The notes under the pieces: model-generated
What the model saw: only the letters and a program-made list of their open reading frames with translations
Told to the model about the DNA's origin: nothing
Database searches by the model: none
Assembly: GCA_030068075.1 (NCBI GenBank)
Contig: CM057841.1
Span: 38,109,030-38,173,029, forward strand
DNA: 64,000 bases
Origin: Paguma larvata
Lineage: Eukaryota > Chordata > Mammalia > Carnivora > Viverridae
Reading direction: 5' to 3'
Part shown: positions 23,161 to 35,159 of the stretch, one piece after another
Layout: every line of letters starts with the position of its first letter
How positions within the stretch are numbered: position 1 is the first letter of the stretch
Position numbers and translations under genes: made by a program

Positions 23161-23384
23161 ACTGGAAAGCATAGTGTCCTTTGTAAGTGAGGGCCTTAGA
23201 AAGTAAAGAAAAGCATGATCAGTGGGGACCTAGTGACCTTCAGAAAAAAGCCAGCAATTGCTCAGGAAAAGGAAGAACACTCACTTCCTCCATGTTTTTA
23301 TTTTTCTCCCAAGGCAGCTTGGTGTAAAGGGCATGGTTTTGGAATGTGGTAGGCCTGAGTATATTAAATGGGACTCCAGTATTC

Positions 23385-23640
23385 TTCCTGTGCCAGGAAC
23401 ATGCCACACTTGTCCCCTGCTCACAGTCTTTGCACTTGATGGTGGCTCGATCAATAAGTGGTACGTTCTTCCCTACAACCTTTGCAGTTTTGACTCTTTT
23501 GCGGATTTCTGCTTAAATATTCCTGCTTTATGGAGGTCTTATCAGATCAGGCCTCTCTAGAGGAGGCTGCTCACATACTTTCAGTTTATCCTGTAAATTC
23601 TGATACCCTCCATGACAAAATTGGAGACATACTGGAAAAT
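23385..23640 (+). mobile_element. L2 LINE fragment
   Basis: 'tgccaggaacatgccacacttgtcccctgctcacagtctttgcacttg' and 'ttcttccctacaacctttgcag...gatttctgctta...ggaggtcttatcagatcaggcc' follow plus-strand L2. An overlapping 100-codon ORF is a repeat reading. Some MIR-like sequence may precede it at 23,315-23,385. Confidence 0.55.
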
Positions 23641-25804
23641 ACTAGGTTACAAGACACATAAGCTTTGAAAAAAACAGATAAATTGCATCAGTAATTTTTC
23701 TGTGACATAAATGCATTAACGCCGCTTCTAGTCATGCCTAACTTGCTTTTCTGAAGTAGCCTAAGTACTTAAATAATCTGCCTCATTATGTAAAACACCT
23801 GAAAGTTCTTTTCATTTCGTTTGAAAAAAGAAAGTTTAATACAACTAATAGGAAGTCATTTTAAGCAGCACCTGAACACCGAAGGGGGATCTAACAGACT
23901 AATGGGCACCACATTAATCCGTGATATTACACAAGTAAAATGAAGCAGTGCGTTTGCTATTTGTGCCTGAAATCTGTGCGTAAACAATTTGAGGTGAGTG
24001 CAGGTGATTGATGAATAAAACATCACTGATCAAGCTGGCTGCAACGACATTTTGGCTTAATCCTGCTGGTTTAATTTGGTTTGGTGGTTTCCCCCCTTCT
24101 TCTGATGTTGTTTTCACCTGAGGTGGATAAATATATATTATGCATGGAGAAAAAAGAGCAACATATATTTAAATACCTGGAACAGGTGACAAGAAATACT
24201 CAGCTGCTTTCAGACACTACGCTTCTGTTAAGGAGAAACATAAAAATAACTCCCTATTCTCAACCCATGGGGAAAAGTGTCTTTGACTCTTTAAAACATA
24301 GGCTCCTCTGAAAAGTTTAAGACAATAGATCGATGCATTTCCTGCTTACTCATTCTCATGTTGCTTAGAAAAATTACACATGAAGTATTTTACAATATAT
24401 ACAAGACCACACAGCATTCTTTTCTGGGAAAATAATCTTGAATAGTATTTTTGGTGCAGAAGAGAAACGTGTAAAGTTTCAATGTCAGATGGTATTGACA
24501 GGTGAGCCAACTTTCCAGTTAGTCATAAAACTCATGGTATCTGTCATGATACAATAAATAGGCTTTTTTTTCTTTGCATGATTAATAACTTGTATTAAAT
24601 GTAACATTTCTCTTGCTTATGTGGAGATCCTTCCTTATGTTGGTGTCTAAAGCTGGTTCCACGGTACAGAGGGAAAACATAAACCAAAGAAAGAAAGTAA
24701 AAAAGATGAAGGATTCTTCTCTGCTTCAAGTTCTTTTTGTACACCTCACATTTAATTTAGTAATAATAGTATCGGTGTCGTTTCCCCTCATTTTAAAATA
24801 GAAGTGCTTAAGTAATTTAAAAATTGGAAAAAACCCAAGTAATTTGCAGATCTATCTCTTGTCTGTTCTACCCAAAGGAATACTAAGCTTCCATAAACCC
24901 ACAGCCTAGTAAAATAATCTGGAAGCACAAATGCAAGTTGATTTAATGTAACAGCAAATAAAAATAAAATCAGCATCATTCCTTTACTTAATATATCATA
25001 GCCAACACCACATAGAAAAAATATGGATTCACAAATTTAAAAACCTATATAAAGAAATTCCTGTATGAGCTTAACTTTAGCCTAACTGCTTATTACATGT
25101 GAAATGTGATATTTATCCGCTGTGCAAAGCCCCTAGCATTTGCCGCCATTACTTCTGTCCTTCAATTGTACTTAAGTAGTACTTATCCCCTTAACTATGC
25201 ACTCAGTTTTATGTCCTATTTTTACTTAATCTTAAAAACATACCAGCTTTCTTTTTCTTAAGGTGTTAGATATTTTAACATTAAAATTGTGTTCGAACGG
25301 GAGCAAACACAATGCTAAATATATTATAAAATTAAATGAATTATAATAAGTGCCCTTAATAGAATATTACACAATTCTAACAATTATGTTTCCACGCATT
25401 TGTAAGGACTTGAAAAAAATGCTTATATGTGATACTCTGCATACTATAGATCTGAGTATAATAAAAATTATATATTAAGAGAGAAAGGAAGGGAGAGAAA
25501 GACGGGGAGAGAGAGAGAGAATACTGTAGGTAAAATAAAAAGCAATTATCAAAAAATATTTGTGCTTGAACTTTTAGAGGAATTATTACTTTAATAATAA
25601 AAGCCATTGCAATTCAAATTTTGTAAATTTTAAATTTGTATGCAGTAGGGACTAGATATATTTGTAGGAGATAAAGTCATAGCTGTTTTGGCTCCTCTAA
25701 TATTTTTCACAATGCTAATCATGTAGAGCTTAAATAATGTTTGTAATAACAAACCAATTAAAAATATTTTCAGGAAAACTTGTAAGTTTAATAGCTATCA
25801 TGTA
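23641..25804. other. Unassigned AT-rich DNA
   Basis: No gene recognised. A purine-rich (GAAA/GGGA)n tract lies at 25,480-25,520. Several ORFs of 60-76 codons are AT-biased without motifs. Confidence 0.5.
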
Positions 25805-26010
25805 TTCATCATTTAATATTCCAGAACTTGTGATTTTGTATACATTATTCATTTAATTTCCACAACCCTATGAGTTGGTCTTATAATGATTCTTATTTTG
25901 CACATTCGACATTTAAAAACTGAAAGGCTAAGAAACTTTTATGAAGTCACACACCTGTTATGTCCCACCTGCCTTCCAACCAAGGCAGTCTCATTCCAGA
26001 ATTCATGCTT
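25805..26010 (-). mobile_element. MIR SINE
   Basis: Antisense MIR: 'tatacattattcatttaatttccacaaccctatgagttggtcttataatgattcttattttgcacattcg', 'aaaactgaaaggctaagaaactt...gaagtcacacacctgttatg'. Confidence 0.75.
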
Positions 26011-26125
26011 TCAACACTCCTCAAGATTGCCTCCCCAAACACATTTGATTCTCCATCCCATTTCTTATGGGTGCAAGTGGTTTTTTGGATAGTGCATTGA
26101 CTGTTCTAACGCTCTCATATAGGGA

Positions 26126-26544
26126 TGTTTTGGGTTGAATTGTTTCTCCCCAAAAGTTACATTAAAACCCTAATCCCTAGTATCTATGAATGTGATTTTA
26201 TTTGGAGATAGAGTTTTTGCAGTATCAAGATAAGGGAATACTGGATAAGTGTGGGCGCTAAATACAACAACTGGTCTCCTTGTTAGAAGAGAGACTTACT
26301 GACAGAGAAGAGACAGAGGGAAGAAGGCCATATGATAGCAGAAACAGAGACTGGAGCACTGCAGCTACAAGACACAGCACTCCAAGAATGTCGTCAAACA
26401 GTGGATGTTAAAACCCAAAGCCTTCAAAGGAAGCGTGCCCTCATGACACCTTGACTTCAGACATTCAGCCTCCAGAATTCCTGTTGTTTTCAGCTGCCCA
26501 GAGTTGTGGCAATTTTGTTAGGACAGTCTGAATAAACTAACACA
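26126..26544 (+). mobile_element. MLT1-like (MaLR) LTR, essentially full length
   Basis: Starts 'tgttttgggttgaattgtttctccccaaaag', continues 'aatgtgattttatttggagatagagtttttgcag', 'tgacaccttgacttcagacattcagcctccagaattc', and ends 'aataaactaacaca'. Flanked by 5-bp direct repeats AGGGA (26,121-26,125) and AGAGA (26,545-26,549), the length expected for an LTR element with one later mutation. Probably a solo LTR. Confidence 0.88.
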
Positions 26545-26885
26545 AGAGATTACTGATCTGATAACAATATCAGACATGTACATATTAGGTAGGAAAGTGG
26601 TGGCAAAAACTATTTTTTTGACAGGGGTTCAAAAAGTATTTGGAAGTTTTGAGGTTCTCATTTGACATGTGAGTTATAGGCAATAAATTGGTTGTGCTGC
26701 CTCAATGGAAGGTCCCATCTCTCATCCCAAAAAATTAATATTTTGTAAAATTAAAAAAAATTATCTTGGGTGATATCATTAGATAGGATGTAGAAGTAAA
26801 TGACTAAAGGCTAAGGTGACTGTCTTAGGATCAAGATGAAGCAAGAGAAAAAAAGAAAGAGATACCTGAAGAAGATTTTTGCATT

Positions 26886-26969
26886 AAAAAAAAAGAAGAA
26901 AGAAGAAGAAGGAGAAGAAGGAGGAGGAGGAGGAGGAAGAGGAGGAAGATGATGATGATGAGAGGGAGG
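26886..26969. repeat. Purine-only triplet tract (GAA/GGA/GAT)n
   Basis: 84 bases almost free of pyrimidines on the plus strand, grading from A-rich to (GAA)n, (GGA)n and (GAT)n. The 70-codon antisense leucine-rich ORF here is an artefact. Confidence 0.95.
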
Positions 26970-27252
26970 TCTGAGAAACCAGGCGAGGGATTTAGAGTTA
27001 GGAAAATCATTGAAAGATTTTGCAGCACCTCAAAATTTGGCAAAAGAAGCTTTATCTTAGAATGGGCATGAAGAAACAGTGGAATGAGATATATACACTA
27101 TAACTGACCTTAATATATATTTCCAGAGTCAGGTAACAAATACACAATCCACTCTGGAATACAAGCTACCAGTAGAGAGAAAAAAATAGGTTTTTGAAAA
27201 TGAGACACGGAGAGTCTGTGCAACAAGTAATCTAAAATGTTGCTTGAAGCCT

Positions 27253-27433
27253 GGGGCACCTGGGTGGCGTGGTCCTTAAAGTCCAACTCTTGATCTTGAC
27301 TCAGATCATGAGCCCTGAGTCAGACTGTGTGCTAACAGTGAAGTCTGCTTGAGATGCTCTTTCTTCCTCTCTCTCTGCCCCTCCTCTGCTCGTGCTCTCT
27401 CCCTCTCTTTCAAAATAAGCAAACTTTTTAAAA
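27253..27433 (+). mobile_element. SINEC_Fc-type SINE
   Basis: Plus-strand head 'ggggcacctgggtggcgtggtccttaaagtccaactcttgatcttg' with altered box A, then the CT-rich stretch and an A-rich tail. TSD of 17 bp, AAAATGTTGCTTGAAGC (27,234-27,250) and AAAGTGTTGCTTAAAGC (27,434-27,450). Confidence 0.94.
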
Positions 27434-27611
27434 AAAGTGTTGCTTAAAGCAGAAGAAACAAAACATCTACATAGACATGTGTGTACTCACAGTTTTATTG
27501 ATGGATGTTCTTGGCAGTAGCCAGCAGAGATTTCAGTGTATGTGACTGCATCACATGAATTCTACTGATGGTACTTGATACTTTGAGTGGGCTAAACCCA
27601 CAAGTGATAGA

Positions 27612-27689
27612 TATATAATTTTAGAGAAAGAGAGAGAGCATGCAAAATGGGGAGAGGGGGAGAGAGAGGGAGGGAGGGAGGGAGAGAGA

Positions 27690-27733
<44 letters not shown>

Positions 27734-27855
27734 CTCAAGCAGGCTCCACACTCAGTGTGAGCCCGATGCACAACTCAATCCTACAACCCAGGGATGATGA
27801 CCTGAGCTGAAAATAAGAGTTGGATGCTCAAGTGGCTGAACCACACAGGCATCCC
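27612..27855 (-). mobile_element. Older SINEC-type SINE with (GA)n expansion
   Basis: Antisense; the GA-rich middle has grown into (GGGA)n/(GA)n at 27,652-27,731. Body 'aatctcaagcaggctccacactcagtgtgagcccgatg', 'gagctgaaaataagagttggatgctcaagtggctgaaccac'. Confidence 0.9.
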
Positions 27856-27930
27856 TCTGTGTATTTTATATCACTCTCAGCAATAATCTAGAAGCATCCT
27901 GATGGACTTTTATATGTTTGAGAATAGCTA

Positions 27931-28433
27931 TTGCATTAGTTTTCTATTGCCGGTGTAAGAAATTGTTAGAAACTCACTGGTTTAAAACAGCACAGATTTA
28001 TGATCTTGTAGTTTGGAAGGTCAGAAATGTGACACAGGTCTCAGTGGGCTAAACCCAAGGTGTCTGCAGAGCTGTGTTCCTTTTTGGAGGTTCTAGGGGA
28101 GAATCTGCTTCTTTGCTTATTAGCTTCTAGAGGCTGCCTACATTCTTTGGCTCCCTCCCCTTGTCTTCCATGTGGAAAGCCAGAAAAATTGCATCTTTCC
28201 TATTCTTCTGTGGTCACATAACACTGTGACCAAAGCTGGAAGAGGTTTCCCATTTAAGGATTCATTTGAGTACATTGTGCTTATTTTGATAATCCATAGC
28301 AATCTTCCCATTCAAGGTCTCTAACTTTAGTGACACCTGTAAAGTCTCTGATGCCACATAAGATAGCATATTTAGAGGTGCTAGAGGTTAGGTCAGAGGT
28401 GTCTTTTGTAGGCCATTATTCTGCCTACTACAG
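27931..28433 (-). mobile_element. MLT1-like (MaLR) LTR, near full length
   Basis: Antisense: 'tgcattagttttctattgccggtgtaagaaattg', 'tctcagtgggctaaacccaaggtgtctgcagagctgtgttcctttttggaggttctaggggagaatctgcttc', ending 'ggccattattctgcctactaca'. Same family and strand as 13,815-14,292. Confidence 0.85.
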
Positions 28434-28645
28434 TTTCTAAAATATCACTTAATGTTTTGGGATATCATTCATATATTCACCTTTCAATATTCTCACTACC
28501 CAAAAAATTAATAACATGGTTACTCATTAATTTATAATCTTATTCTTTATTTGGATTTTTCAGATATCATAATCTGTTTATATATTTCTTATAAGTGATA
28601 TATTTGACTGAAGATAATTAAGTATATTTTGTAAATACCTTTAAT

Positions 28646-28864
28646 GTATTATTAAAAATTTTTTTTAACGTTTATTTATTTTTGAGAGACATAGAGTGAG
28701 CAGGGGAAGGGTAGAGAGAGAGGGAGACACAGAATCCAAAGCAGGCTCCAGGCTCTGAGGAGCCGTCAGCACAGAGCCCGATGTGGGGCTCGAACTCACA
28801 GACGGTGAGATCATGACCTGAGCTGAAGTCCACCGCTTAACCGACTGAGCCACCCAGGTGCCCC
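28646..28864 (-). mobile_element. SINEC_Fc SINE, near consensus
   Basis: Antisense, little diverged: T-rich tail with 'aacgtttatttatttttgag', 'gacacagaatccaaagcaggctccaggctctgag', 'ctcgaactcacagacggtgagatcatgacctgagctgaagtcc', head 'cttaaccgactgagccacccaggtgcccc'. TSD AAATACCTTTAAT (28,633-28,645) and AAATGCCTTTAAT (28,865-28,877). Confidence 0.97.
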
Positions 28865-29039
28865 AAATGCCTTTAATTTAGATGATGAACAAGACAGATT
28901 TACTTTATTCTGACTGTGGTATCCCATTTATGGGCTACCCAACCACTTGGAGTAATAAATTCAGGTCAAGCGCTCCTTTGCCTCTGTACTTGTGCACAAG
29001 CTTCCCTCCCCTATTCTGAAAGCCCTTCTTGAACTTCTC

Positions 29040-29895
29040 ATGCCTCCATCTACTTTTCAACTTCAGAATAGATCTATGTCAAGTAAAGAAACTGAATTAG
29101 GAATTCAGTATCTACTTACAGAGAAAAGTCCAGGCCAGATGGTTTCACTGGTGGGTTCCTCCAAACATCTGAAAAATAAATAATAAGAGCCTTTCGCTTA
29201 ATCTTTTAGGAAATAACATTACTCACTCGATGAGGCTAGTGCTACCGTGATAAAATTCAGACAAAGCCATCACAATGAAACTACAAACTGTTCTTTCTAA
29301 TGACAAAGATGCAAAAATCTTTAATAGATATGTACAAATAATGACAAGTGTTGGTAATGATTTAGAGAGGGGAACGATCACGCATTGCTAATGAGAATGG
29401 AATATGCTGGAGACCCTCTGAAAAAGAGTTTGGTACCTTCTTCAAAAGTCAAACATTAATTTACCAGATGACTCAATAATCCCATCCTTAGGCTGTAACC
29501 AAAAGAAATAAAAACACAAGTCCACATGAATACATGTATGCAAGTATTCATAGCAGCATCATTTGTAAGAGTCAAAAAATGTCCATGAACTAGAGACTGG
29601 ATAGACAATTTGTGGTGTATTCATACATGGAATACTATTTGCCAGTACAAATGAATAAATGACTGATATATTCTACAAATGGATGAACTTCAAAAACATG
29701 CTAAGTGAAAAAAAAAACAGACAATAAGAGAACACATACTATATGATTCAATTTATAGATAAATATCCAGAAAGCATATCGCTGGTTAACTGAGTGTGGG
29801 ACAATGAATGGGTGTGAACTGTAAAGAGGCACGGGAAACTTGTGGATGACAGAAATACTTAAACTTCAAAGAATGATACACTTCCAAGAAAAGAA
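29040..29895 (+). mobile_element. Old L1 with internal deletion (ORF2 piece plus 3' end)
   Basis: 29,050-29,280 aligns with the reverse-transcriptase part of L1 ORF2 ('gaaaagtccaggccagatggtttcactggtgggttcc'). From about 29,330 it jumps to the C-terminal part and 3' UTR ('gtattcatagcagcatcatttgtaagagtcaaaaaatgtcc', 'ttcatacatggaatactattt', 'atgctaagtgaaa'). Frame is broken throughout. An L1M-type copy, older than the carnivore L1 ends. Confidence 0.75.
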
Positions 29896-30621
29896 TTTCA
29901 TGGTACTTACGCTATACCTCAGAAGAGAAGCTAGGAATATTCTTCTCTAAATAAAATTGTATCGTGCATGAAACACATCCACACAAACACATTTTCAGCA
30001 TGTCTTTTCAGGACAATTATTTTTTTGGAACATATTTTTAAACCAAATAGATCTATTAAAAAGAAAAGAATGGATGCATGTTCACCCATCTTTGTTACTG
30101 GCGTATTTTTGTCTTTCTGTCTAATGTGTTCCTGGGTCATCACAGCTCATTGTTTCCTTGCCTACCTTCAATGATGAGGACAGACATGCTTAGAATTGTG
30201 ACTCACTTTAATGAAATGGTTTTACCAGGAGAAGCAGGTGACAGTCAGATGGTAATGGATGTGTACACTTCTGATCACAGCACCTCACACTCTTTCCTAT
30301 TAGGAAGTGGTTCCACACTAATGTACCAGATATGATGATTTGAAAAGACATGTCTCTCAGGTTGCCATTATGTATAAATCTCATGTTTATAGGTGCAGTG
30401 GAAAAGCTATCGGTATTTTGACACGATAGGTCCAAATCTTGATGGCACCACAGTTATCTGATGCATTATGGTGAAGGTGTTTAACCTGCCTGAGATTCAG
30501 TTAATATATGTGCCAGTGAAGATAATTGTGACTCCAGAGGTGGTGGTAGAAGATCAAATAATTATGGAACTCAATAAGTTATGTGTTTTCATTTTTATTG
30601 CTTCTCCCATATACATACTGT

Positions 30622-30706
30622 TTTATATAGTTATATATATATACAGTTATATATAGTTATATATGTGACTATATATAGTTATATGTATATACAGTTATAT
30701 ATAAGT
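30622..30706. repeat. AT-rich minisatellite, TATATAGT/TATACAGT motifs
   Basis: Repeated 'tatatagttatata' and 'tatacagttatata' units, largely self-complementary AT alternation. Confidence 0.9.
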
Positions 30707-31601
30707 ATTTCATGGAATATGCTTCAAAACCATTGATTTAATAGCAACAGATATACCTGTAATGCCCTGTTTACAGTCAGTATTACATTTAGGAGAGGAA
30801 CACACTCATTGACAATGATGAGCTCCACTGCCACATAGGTTAAATAAGAATAAAGACATCTAATGAATTCATGAATATGCCATGAGGGATTATTAACTTT
30901 GTAAAATTATCAAGTTATTTTTTCTACACCCTCGTTAGCTGATATCATAAACATGTGGTTAGTGTGTACATTCAGCCGACTAGTCTTAGATGCACACAAT
31001 TCATCCTCTGGATAAAATGCCAAACAAAGTATCATACTTGTATCTATTGGGTACGCATTGAGCACTCCTTGGGTGGATGCTGATCATTGCAGCCTCTGTG
31101 TCATTCCTTGTCCTACTGTATTTACATATATTAATACATTCGATTTTATTATAATCAGATTGTGTTGGGCTGAGAACCACTACTCTCTCATAGAATAGCA
31201 CAATATGGTTTTACATGACTTTGTTTAAATATATCATGTGCATATTTTATAGTTTCATTATTTGAGAACAATCTATTACTACAATTATTATTTTTTCACA
31301 TAGAGGTTATTTCAATTAATCTATAAGTCCTAAGGTTTGCCAGGTTTTTTAATGATATGGTCAAAATATACTTACAAGCGAAGTAAAAAGCAAGTTAAAA
31401 AATTATACATATATGTAAATTAAAGATTATTACAGAAGTTGAATATGTAAATAATCAAGGGTGACATTTTGAAAATTACCTAAATGTTAACAGAGCTTAC
31501 TGTTTATTGATTCTTTTATTTATCTGTTTAGTTATTGTATTAGTCAACTTTGCTGGAGTGATGGAGGTCTTTTAAAAATCTTACTGACGTATAATGATAG
31601 A

Positions 31602-31648
31602 TATTTATTTCATCTTATTTATTTATTTATTCATTTATTTATTTATTT
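31602..31648. repeat. (TTTA)n microsatellite
   Basis: About eleven ATTT-type units with two interruptions. It lies 3' of an old unrecognised repeat-like start ('ttgtattagtcaactttgc' at 31,545). Confidence 0.9.
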
Positions 31649-31939
31649 TTGTCCGAAACAGACTTAGGTCAAAGAAGCCCTCCCTGCCTTAGGTATTACA
31701 ACATTACAGCAGAGGGATAAGTATGGATGAATTGGAATAAACACGGAATGACTTTCTAGGTCCTATTCACATTTCATTGGCCAAAGCATGTTCCTATGGG
31801 TGGGGCCACTTTGCCTCTCATTAGGAGATATGAAAGGCCACTGCAGGGAGAGGGCATGAATAATGCTCTTATCAAAATCAGGAGTGAATAGTTAGAATAG
31901 TTGGAAGCAATACTGTAATCTACTATAATTACTATTATT

Positions 31940-32205
31940 TTCATTTTTTAATTACATCTCACAAACATTTTTAATGCTCTGACAATTTTATTGTCACGGT
32001 TCTAAGTTTCAAATAGATTAACTTACCTAGCCTTCATAACAGTCCTATGAGGGAGGCACTATTAATTATCCCCGGTTTCCAGATAAGAAAATTCTGACAT
32101 AGTGAGATTTAGTAAAGTTTCCCAAGGTTAGTAAGTCTGTAAGTGACTGAGCATCCACTCCAACCCAGGTGTCCTGACTCCAAGGTCTATGCCCTTCGGC
32201 CTCTT
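31940..32205 (-). mobile_element. MIR SINE, well preserved
   Basis: Antisense MIR in full order: 'taacttacctagccttcataacagtcctatgagggaggcactattaattatccccggtttccagataagaaa', 'gtaaagtttcccaaggttagtaagtctgtaagtgactgagc', 'aacccaggtgtcctgactccaaggtctatgccctt'. Confidence 0.88.
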
Positions 32206-32369
32206 CCTAGAGATAGTGCCTTATAGTAGTAACGTGAGACTGCTTTTTTTCTTCTTCATAATTTTCTCGAGTTTCAGAATTCTTCATAAAGATTTTTTTA
32301 CTTATTGTTCTAAAATGCGTGAAACAATAAAGACTGTGAGAACACACAACCTGTTAAGATCTCTTATTT

Positions 32370-32582
32370 TTTTCTTTTTTAATATTTATTTTTGAGACAA
32401 AGAGAGACACAGAGCATGAGTAGAAGAAGGGCAGAGAGAGAGGGAGACACAGAATCCAAAGCAGGATCTAGGCTCTGAGTTGTCAGCACAGAGCCCAATG
32501 TGGGGCTTGATCTCAAAAACTGTCAGATCATGACCTGAGCTGAAGTCATACGCTTAACCAACTGAGCCACCCAGGCACCCCT
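32370..32582 (-). mobile_element. SINEC_Fc-type SINE
   Basis: Antisense; 'gagacacagaatccaaagcaggatctaggctctgagttgtcagcacagagcccaatgtggggcttg', head 'cttaaccaactgagccacccaggcacccc'. Exact 13-bp TSD AGATCTCTTATTT (32,357-32,369; 32,583-32,595). Confidence 0.96.
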
Positions 32583-32595
32583 AGATCTCTTATTT

Positions 32596-32954
32596 CTTGT
32601 GAAATGACTCAGGAGAAAACTTTTCTGGATCATTCGATTCAATCTTCTGCTTTCATCACAGCGTCTCTTCTCCGCATGACCCTGCAATTTACAAAGTGGC
32701 TTTGCCTTTTCCCTTCTCTTGCCAGTGTGGAAAGCAACAAAGCTCTGATTCTCATTGTCCTGAACTGAATCATTTAACATAACTACCTAACATCAAAACT
32801 GATAGATAGATAATTACATTGTTACAGGCCAGGCGCTTACAAAGAGTTAAGGTGAATGCACTATGAATATGTCTCCTCTTTGGCAGACACGGTGCATGCC
32901 TAAGTCAATGTCGTGGGACTTCTGTGGTGTGTAAGAGGTCACATTGTGTATTCT
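32596..32954. other. Unassigned short spacer
   Basis: No gene or clear repeat between two SINEs. The 85-codon antisense ORF at 32,523-32,780 runs out of the SINE and is not supported. Confidence 0.5.
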
Positions 32955-33164
32955 TTTTTTTTAAATGTTTATTTTTGAGAGAGAGACAGAGATAGAGGAT
33001 GAGCAGGGGAGGGGCAGAAAGAAAGGGAAACACAAAATCTGAAGCAGGCTCCAGGCTCTGAGCTATTAGCACAGAGCCTGACATGGGGCCCAAACCCACA
33101 AACATGAGATCATGACCTGAACTGAAGTTGAACACTTAACTGACTGGGCCGCCCAGGTGCCCCC
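32955..33164 (-). mobile_element. SINEC_Fc-type SINE
   Basis: Antisense; 'gagacagagatagaggatgagcaggggaggggcag', 'cacagagcctgacatggggccc', head 'cttaactgactgggccgcccaggtgcccc'. TSD GTGTATTCT (32,946-32,954; 33,165-33,173). Confidence 0.95.
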
Positions 33165-33450
33165 GTGTATTCTAATCCATAGTATTCCTGTGGCTGTTGT
33201 GGGAACAATGTGTTATTATGTATCTTTTCTCCCCTTTTTTCCAGGAATATTACCACTTCACTTTTATTGCCTTGATTTTAATTTTCTGGAGATGGAGTAC
33301 TATGCCATATAAATTAAAGTAATTTCACTTCGTAATATGTTGGCTTTATTTTATTTAAAGTGATAACTACAAGTTAAGGGTGATTATTTGCAAGTAATGT
33401 CTTGGTCAAATAAGAGGGATATATGTTCAGGTGCTTCCTATTAGAATGCT

Positions 33451-33745
33451 AGTATTTCAGAGAACAAGTTGATGGTTGCCAGAGGGACAGAGAGGACGGG
33501 CAAAACAGGTGAAGGGGAGTGAGAGATACGGGCTTCCAGTTAAAAAATGAGTAAGTCACAGGATGAAAGGCACAGCATAGGGAATACAGTCAGTGATGGT
33601 GTAAGAGTGTTCGTTGTACGGTGACAGATGGTAACCAAACCTGCGGTTGAGCACAGCAAACCATACGGACTTGGATTGCTGTGTTATATACTTGAAACTC
33701 ATGTAACGCTGTGAGTTAACTCTATGTCAAGTAAAGGAAAAGAAA
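33451..33745 (+). mobile_element. Old carnivore L1 3' UTR end
   Basis: 'caagttgatggttgccagagggacagagaggacgggcaaaacaggtgaaggggagtgag', 'gcacagcatagggaatacagtcagtgatggtgtaag', 'gtgttatatacttgaaactcatgtaac', A-rich tail. 5'-truncated L1 3' UTR without coding sequence. Confidence 0.8.
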
Positions 33746-34665
33746 ACTGTATTTACCCACCTCTGGAGACATGATTTACCCAATTTAATAATCCCTTTTG
33801 AGAAGTAGATAAGTTGTCACTACTCTGTATCTATTTTCTTATCTGTGAACAGAGATAATCATATTTGTTCTTCTCATGGATTTGTATAATGGTCTAATAT
33901 ATCTGCAAGCATACTGTGAATAACTAAGGATAAGAAATTACTGTCAAACAGGCACTAATAACAAAATAACAATTACTTAATATTTGTATACCACTCTATG
34001 ATAAACATGAAAACCTGGATCAATGTCCTGACACAGATATACGTATCAACTGCATGCAACGGTCCTCTGAACACTCATAAGCTTCTAAGAGTGGAATCCT
34101 TTGGGAACTGCTTTGTCCATAATGTTCTTAAGCAGACACTGTGAGAGAAATAATTCCAAATTATACATGTTCATTTCAGTGGTTGACTTTGCACTCAAAT
34201 CATATCGCCAATTTCAGGTTTACTTAGGACAATGAATTAAAATTCAACAGGATGGATAACTCAGTCATTGCTCCCTATACCAACCAATTTTCTTAGAATT
34301 TGATTATGCTTGAAATAAATGTGTTGAAATAGTAGTCAAGAATCTGGTTGAGGCTGTGTATAAAAGACATTTATATTATAATGAAGGTTCATTTTCTTCT
34401 AGAGACCATAGCATACTAAAATGCTGGGTGGCATTAAAATATTGTTATTAACCACAACTCAGACTTGGATTCACTATTACATCATATATGAACAATCAGA
34501 GGGGAGTTAGAGGACAAACGTCAGCACTGAGCTTAATGATCACAGAGTAGCTTGCCATGGGAACAACTCTGGGTAGGCAGACATTAATCCTTTCAAGTTA
34601 TCAAACCTGGGAGTTCTCTTTTCTTTTTTTTCTTCCTTTATAGCAAGATTCTGGAGAGTTATGAA
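33746..34665. other. Unassigned AT-rich DNA
   Basis: No gene or clear repeat. Confidence 0.5.
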
Positions 34666-34677
34666 AAGAGCTTAGCA

Positions 34678-34907
34678 GGTGGTCCAGTTGGTTAAGCATT
34701 TGACTCTTGATTTTGGCTCACGTCGTGATCTCATGGTTGGTTAGATGGAGCCCTGCTTCAGACTCTGCACTGACAGTGTGGAGCCTTCTTGGGATTCTCT
34801 CTCTCTCTTTCTTTCCCTCTCTCTCTCTCTCTCTCTCTCTCCCCCTCCATCTGTCCCTCCCCTGCTCTCGCACACATACTGTCTCTCAAAATAAACTTAA
34901 AAAAAAG
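34678..34907 (+). mobile_element. SINEC-type SINE with (CT)n expansion
   Basis: Plus strand; 5' end eroded ('ggtggtccagttggttaagcatttgactcttg'), 'ggagccttcttgggattctctctctc', expanded (TC)n at 34,797-34,842, tail 'ctctcaaaataaact'. TSD AAGAGCTTAGCA (34,666-34,677) and AAGAACTTAGCA (34,908-34,919). Confidence 0.94.
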
Positions 34908-35159
34908 AAGAACTTAGCAAATTAAAGTCTATGTGAACTGTTCTTTTCCTTTTATGAACCAGAGAACAATTAACAATTTTAAGAGAATTTCTCTTATTTT
35001 AATCCCCAACCTTCTACCTGGTGTTTACTTTCCAGTTTGAGGGTCTGACCAGGTAAAAATATCCTTGTTCTTTTTATAGAGATCAGAACGTCCATTGATA
35101 CTTAACTAATGAGTAAATACATGATTAATCATAACTTCCAAGAATCAAGTCCCTAACAC

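Larger units (their letters stand above)
29896..31939. other. Unassigned AT-rich DNA
   Basis: No gene recognised. Contains the AT minisatellite at 30,622-30,706 and a (TTTA)n tract at 31,602-31,648. ORFs of 62-85 codons around 29.9-30.6 kb overlap on both strands and show no motif. Confidence 0.5.
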
